Shown here: piece after piece, positions 61,201 through 64,000 of the stretch
How the letters are laid out: each line of letters starts with the position of its first letter
Numbering within the stretch: the stretch's first letter is position 1
Origin: Diploscapter coronatus
Lineage: Eukaryota > Nematoda > Chromadorea > Rhabditida > Rhabditidae
Assembly (NCBI GenBank): GCA_964036155.1
Contig: OZ038422.1
Coordinates: 72,687,201 to 72,751,200 of the forward strand
DNA: 64,000 nucleotides
Direction: 5' to 3'
The notes under the pieces: generated by a model
Told to the model about the DNA's origin: nothing
Database searches by the model: none
Seen by the model: the letters and a program-made list of their open reading frames with translations, nothing else
Translations under genes and position numbers: made by a program

Positions 61201-64000
61201 GTAAAAAAAAAATGATATGTGATCATAGTTAGCAACTTTCAATAACGTATTAATGATAATATTATGTTACAAATTATGCAATTTTTAAACATTAATAAAG
61301 TTGAAAAAAGCTTTAGTAGTATTAACCCTTATTAGAACGAGGTGCGATCATAAAGACTCACTTTTGCACACTGTTCTATTGTGGTCGCACTTTGTTCTAG
61401 CGAGAATTAATACCACTTCTTACCAAATAGGTCTTTTGATACTCGTTCTTCGCGATGTGCTCATGCTTGATGAGCTTGATCAGCGATTTTTGCGGGGGCG
61501 TTGGGTATATGTCGAGGCGGCAGCCCTAAAATAGCAAAGTTCAAAATTATGCTTCGGAAAAATTCTCTAATCTAAATCAATATACAATAATAATAACAAC
61601 ACCTCAAGGCTTTTCTCTTATCATATTTAAGAAAAATCTCCAAACTCGTCTACCTGGAACCAATTCCACTTCCACGGTACGGTCTTGTTGGTGACTCCAT
61701 CGGTGACGAACCCAGGAATGCAGTCGAAGGCCGTCAGACGAATTCGATCGGCCGGTTGCAGGGACCAGCGGGCTCGTCTCAGTCCGGGTGGTGTAAGGGA
61801 GGAACGAGGCTGTAAATTGCAAAATTGATCTGATCTGATAAAAAAATCATCCGACTTTCCAGTTATGTTTCAAAATTCTGAAGGGATAAGTAATGTAATA
61901 ATCTTCAAGTTAGTTGGCTGTAGGATGAGCGGAGATTTTCGTTTCCGAAAAGTCAAAAACCCCATCTATCCTCGTTTCTGGTCGGCTGGCAATATTTTAT
62001 AAAATTAGAAAAACAAACATGATAAAGATAGGATTTTTGTAGTTACAGTAATCCTTACATAGCGTTGTTTATTCGCATTTACAGGGACCACTCCGTATTG
62101 CTCCGTAGAAATGACGTCCATCGAGCATTTCGGAATCGGAAGGAAGTGGAACAATCCTCTCAATTCCTCTGGAATACGCTGGTCGCCGATTTCCTTCTGA
62201 AAATGACTTTTTAATCAAAATATTTCTATTTTTAGCCATGAAAGTATATACCACCAAAGAGGCCGGATATTTATTAACGTTTTTCGCTTTTAGATTTTGT
62301 AAAAGACTGATTTATTCAGTTGGGTCATATCATTTCTAACTTCATCATGCCTCGAGAGTTAAGATAAACTGAAACATAATGAATTTAAAGGTTACCTTGA
62401 GCTTCTTGATGATGGACAAATAGGTTGGCCATCTGAACTTTCCCTCGGGAGCGGTGCTCTGTTGAATCGCGTCAGGGTCAGTTAACGTCCAAAGCATCAG
62501 CGTTGAAAGCATGTCGTAGCAAGAGTCATAGAGTAACCTCAAAATTGCATATCATTTATTTCTGAATTCCCGCTATCTGAACGAACCAACCATCAGTCGA
62601 TCAATTCTCCGTTTAAAAAATTGAAGCTTATTTCATTCAATTTTGTTTTTCTAATTCAATGCAAGAAAAACTATTCAAATTTCATGAGAAAAGGAGTTGC
62701 TCGAAAGGTAGAAACTTTTTTTTTTTGAAAGAATAGGGGATACCACTATCAAAAAGTGCGACTTTTTGAAGATAATTTTTTTAATAAGATAATAAATCAA
62801 ACCTCTCTCGTTCCGGATGAATAATGCCGTAGAACATGATCTGGAAGAACAGGAGGCACCAATTCTCGGTCGTGGAGAGTCGATAGAGCTCGGTGAAGAT
62901 GCTTCCGACCAGAGACAGTCTCAACAAAAGGCCCTCTCGTTCGGCACTCGCCTTGTCGCAGATCGGCGCGTAGTTCTGAAAATCGATATTGAAAAAATTT
63001 GGCAGGTTTAAAAATTTTTCATTTGAAATAGCAAAGTTTTGAGAAGTTAATATGTCGCAGATTCCAGATAATAAATAAAGATATTAAATCTGATGAGTTA
63101 ATAAAAATCTGCAAGTTTTAGAATTTCTCAAGAAAAACCGAAGATGGCAGTAATTTTGTTTCGGAAATAGCCAATTGAAACTTACATCCTTTGACTTGGT
63201 GACGAGTTCCTGCAGCTGCTTGAACAGGGCACTAACTAGAGCGTCCTTGTTTTGCTGTTCGTCTTCGCATTTCAGGCACGTCAGAATCAGGTTGATAAAG
63301 GGCTGTTGGGACAGAAGCCATGTGCTGAAGATAGGTAATGATGAATCACTGTTAATACGTCTTATCTTTTAGATAATAGAAGGTATAACCGAGTTATTCA
63401 GGCTGAACGATACATACTTCTCTATTAAGATATCTTCATGAAATAAAATTCAAAACTAGAGTAGCCTCACCTCTGCTGAATTCTCTCCTTCGTATTTTCA
63501 CTAGCAATGTCCAACATCGACGAGGCTTCTTTCAAGAACTTCCCGGAAATTGCCAGACTATAATTATTTAGTTATTTACTCAGACTAATTTTACCATTGG
63601 GTAAAGAATGAGAATGATCGGAAATCTGATCTAAGGTATTAAATTATCTATGAATGTTTGCCTAGTCGAATGGAATTGTTGTGGAACGTTAGCGGGTTGG
63701 GGACAGAGTCGGACCAACGGAGCGATCAGCCAGAATTTGCAGATGTGCTCGAAACGGAACTCGGACAGGCTCTGCAAATTCAAATAAACAGGACTACTGT
63801 AGGAATAAAAAGCTTAATTCTGTAACATGCTTGATAAGTCTCGAGAATCTTAGCGAACTATGTGAAGCTCTTAATACTTTTTTATGGCGACGTTTCTCGT
63901 ATCATTTATTTTAGACAAAAATGTAACGTTTCAAGATTCTAAAAATCAAAAATAAAACTAATTTCTAATACGACAGTCGAATAGGCTTCATGATATAACT
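55287..64000 (-). CDS. dpy-22: Mediator subunit MED12-like (DPY-22-like), 3' part; 5' end outside window
   Basis: About 25 minus-strand exons from beyond 64,000 to a TAA at 55287-55289. The upstream exons (61430-63990) are well conserved in composition: MLSTLMLWTLTDPDAIQQST, FRWPTYLSIIKKLKKEIGDQ, LFHFLPIPKCSMDVISTEQY, WSLQPADRIRLTAFDCIPGF, TNKTVPWKWNWFQ and CRLDIYPTPPQKSLIKLIK, which I read as the late catenin-type/MED12 region. Exons below 61,100 become Met/Gly/Pro-rich and then strongly Gln-rich, ending NYQGNPNQGYQR. MED12 is part of the CDK8 kinase module of Mediator, a nuclear regulator of RNA polymerase II; C. elegans DPY-22 (MDT-12) has the same long Gln-rich C terminus. Assignment to MED12 rather than another Gln-rich coregulator rests on the region above 61.4 kb plus the Gln-rich tail. 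Confidence 0.72.
55825..55882. repeat. TTG/CTG (coding CAA/CAG) trinucleotide repeat, polyglutamine
   Basis: A run of mostly TTG with some CTG on the plus strand encodes polyglutamine in the minus-strand MED12-like gene. Shorter interrupted runs occur at about 57122-57142, 57460-57490 and 57718-57760. Mixed CAA and CAG codons should make the tract more stable than pure CAG. Confidence 0.8.
60781..60888. repeat. Small hairpin flanked by ATTGTAAT direct repeats, in MED12-like intron
   Basis: The arm AGGCTTGTCCAAGATT (about 60790) pairs with AATCTTGGACAAGCTTG (about 60864). The 8-base direct repeat ATTGTAAT lies immediately outside both arms, which fits a target-site duplication of a small non-autonomous element. 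Confidence 0.6.

Overview
The window is nuclear DNA from a nematode, most likely a rhabditid related to Caenorhabditis. The evidence is an AT-rich background, many short introns ending in TTTCAG or TTTTAG, several genes with their closest relatives among nematode families (FMRFamide-type receptor, SIX homeobox gene, vWA/C-type-lectin protein, serpentine 7TM receptor, MED12/DPY-22-like gene), and a near-exact SL1 spliced-leader-like sequence near the left end. Genes were assembled by hand from exon pieces with matching splice phases. Where every phase closed, exon limits are given; elsewhere only spans are given. No alignment or transcript data were available.

Layout. Bases 1-7,800 are AT-rich with no gene I can support; they hold an SL1-like sequence (757-778) and a 200-bp inverted repeat (4054-4256). 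From 7.8 to 26.5 kb the readable genes are on the plus strand: an FMRFamide-receptor-like GPCR (7828-10465), a small C-type lectin (11799-12842), a Six4/5-class SIX homeobox gene (14312-16661), a 7TM chemoreceptor-like gene (20169-22785) and a secreted vWA + C-type lectin protein (23722-26492). These look like sensory, developmental and secreted/immune functions separated by long AT-rich gaps.

From 27.3 to 47.5 kb the genes are on the minus strand and mostly housekeeping: V-ATPase proteolipid subunit c (27343-28898), a TTC7-like PI4K-complex scaffold lacking the usual N-terminal half (31328-36011), mitochondrial Tim8 (37565-38323), a divergent bHLH-PAS-like transcription factor (39089-44750) with a 1.7-kb near-perfect palindrome in one intron, and two tiny membrane proteins (46103-46640 and 47063-47484).

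From 48.3 to 53.0 kb two plus-strand genes follow: a complete lysosomal glucosylceramidase (48343-51447, 535 aa, both catalytic glutamates present) and a small secreted His-rich/Tyr-rich protein (52047-53000). The right end is minus strand: a GOLGA7/Erf4-like palmitoyltransferase cofactor (53688-54649) and the 3' portion of a Gln-rich Mediator MED12-like gene that leaves the window at 64,000.

Most promising for a second look: the bHLH-PAS-like factor with CLOCK-like features, the giant palindrome inside it, the His/Tyr-rich secreted protein, the SL1-like sequence, a GC-AG intron in the V-ATPase gene, a miRNA-like hairpin in the SIX gene, and several small hairpin elements sharing a GCGAAATAG-type motif.
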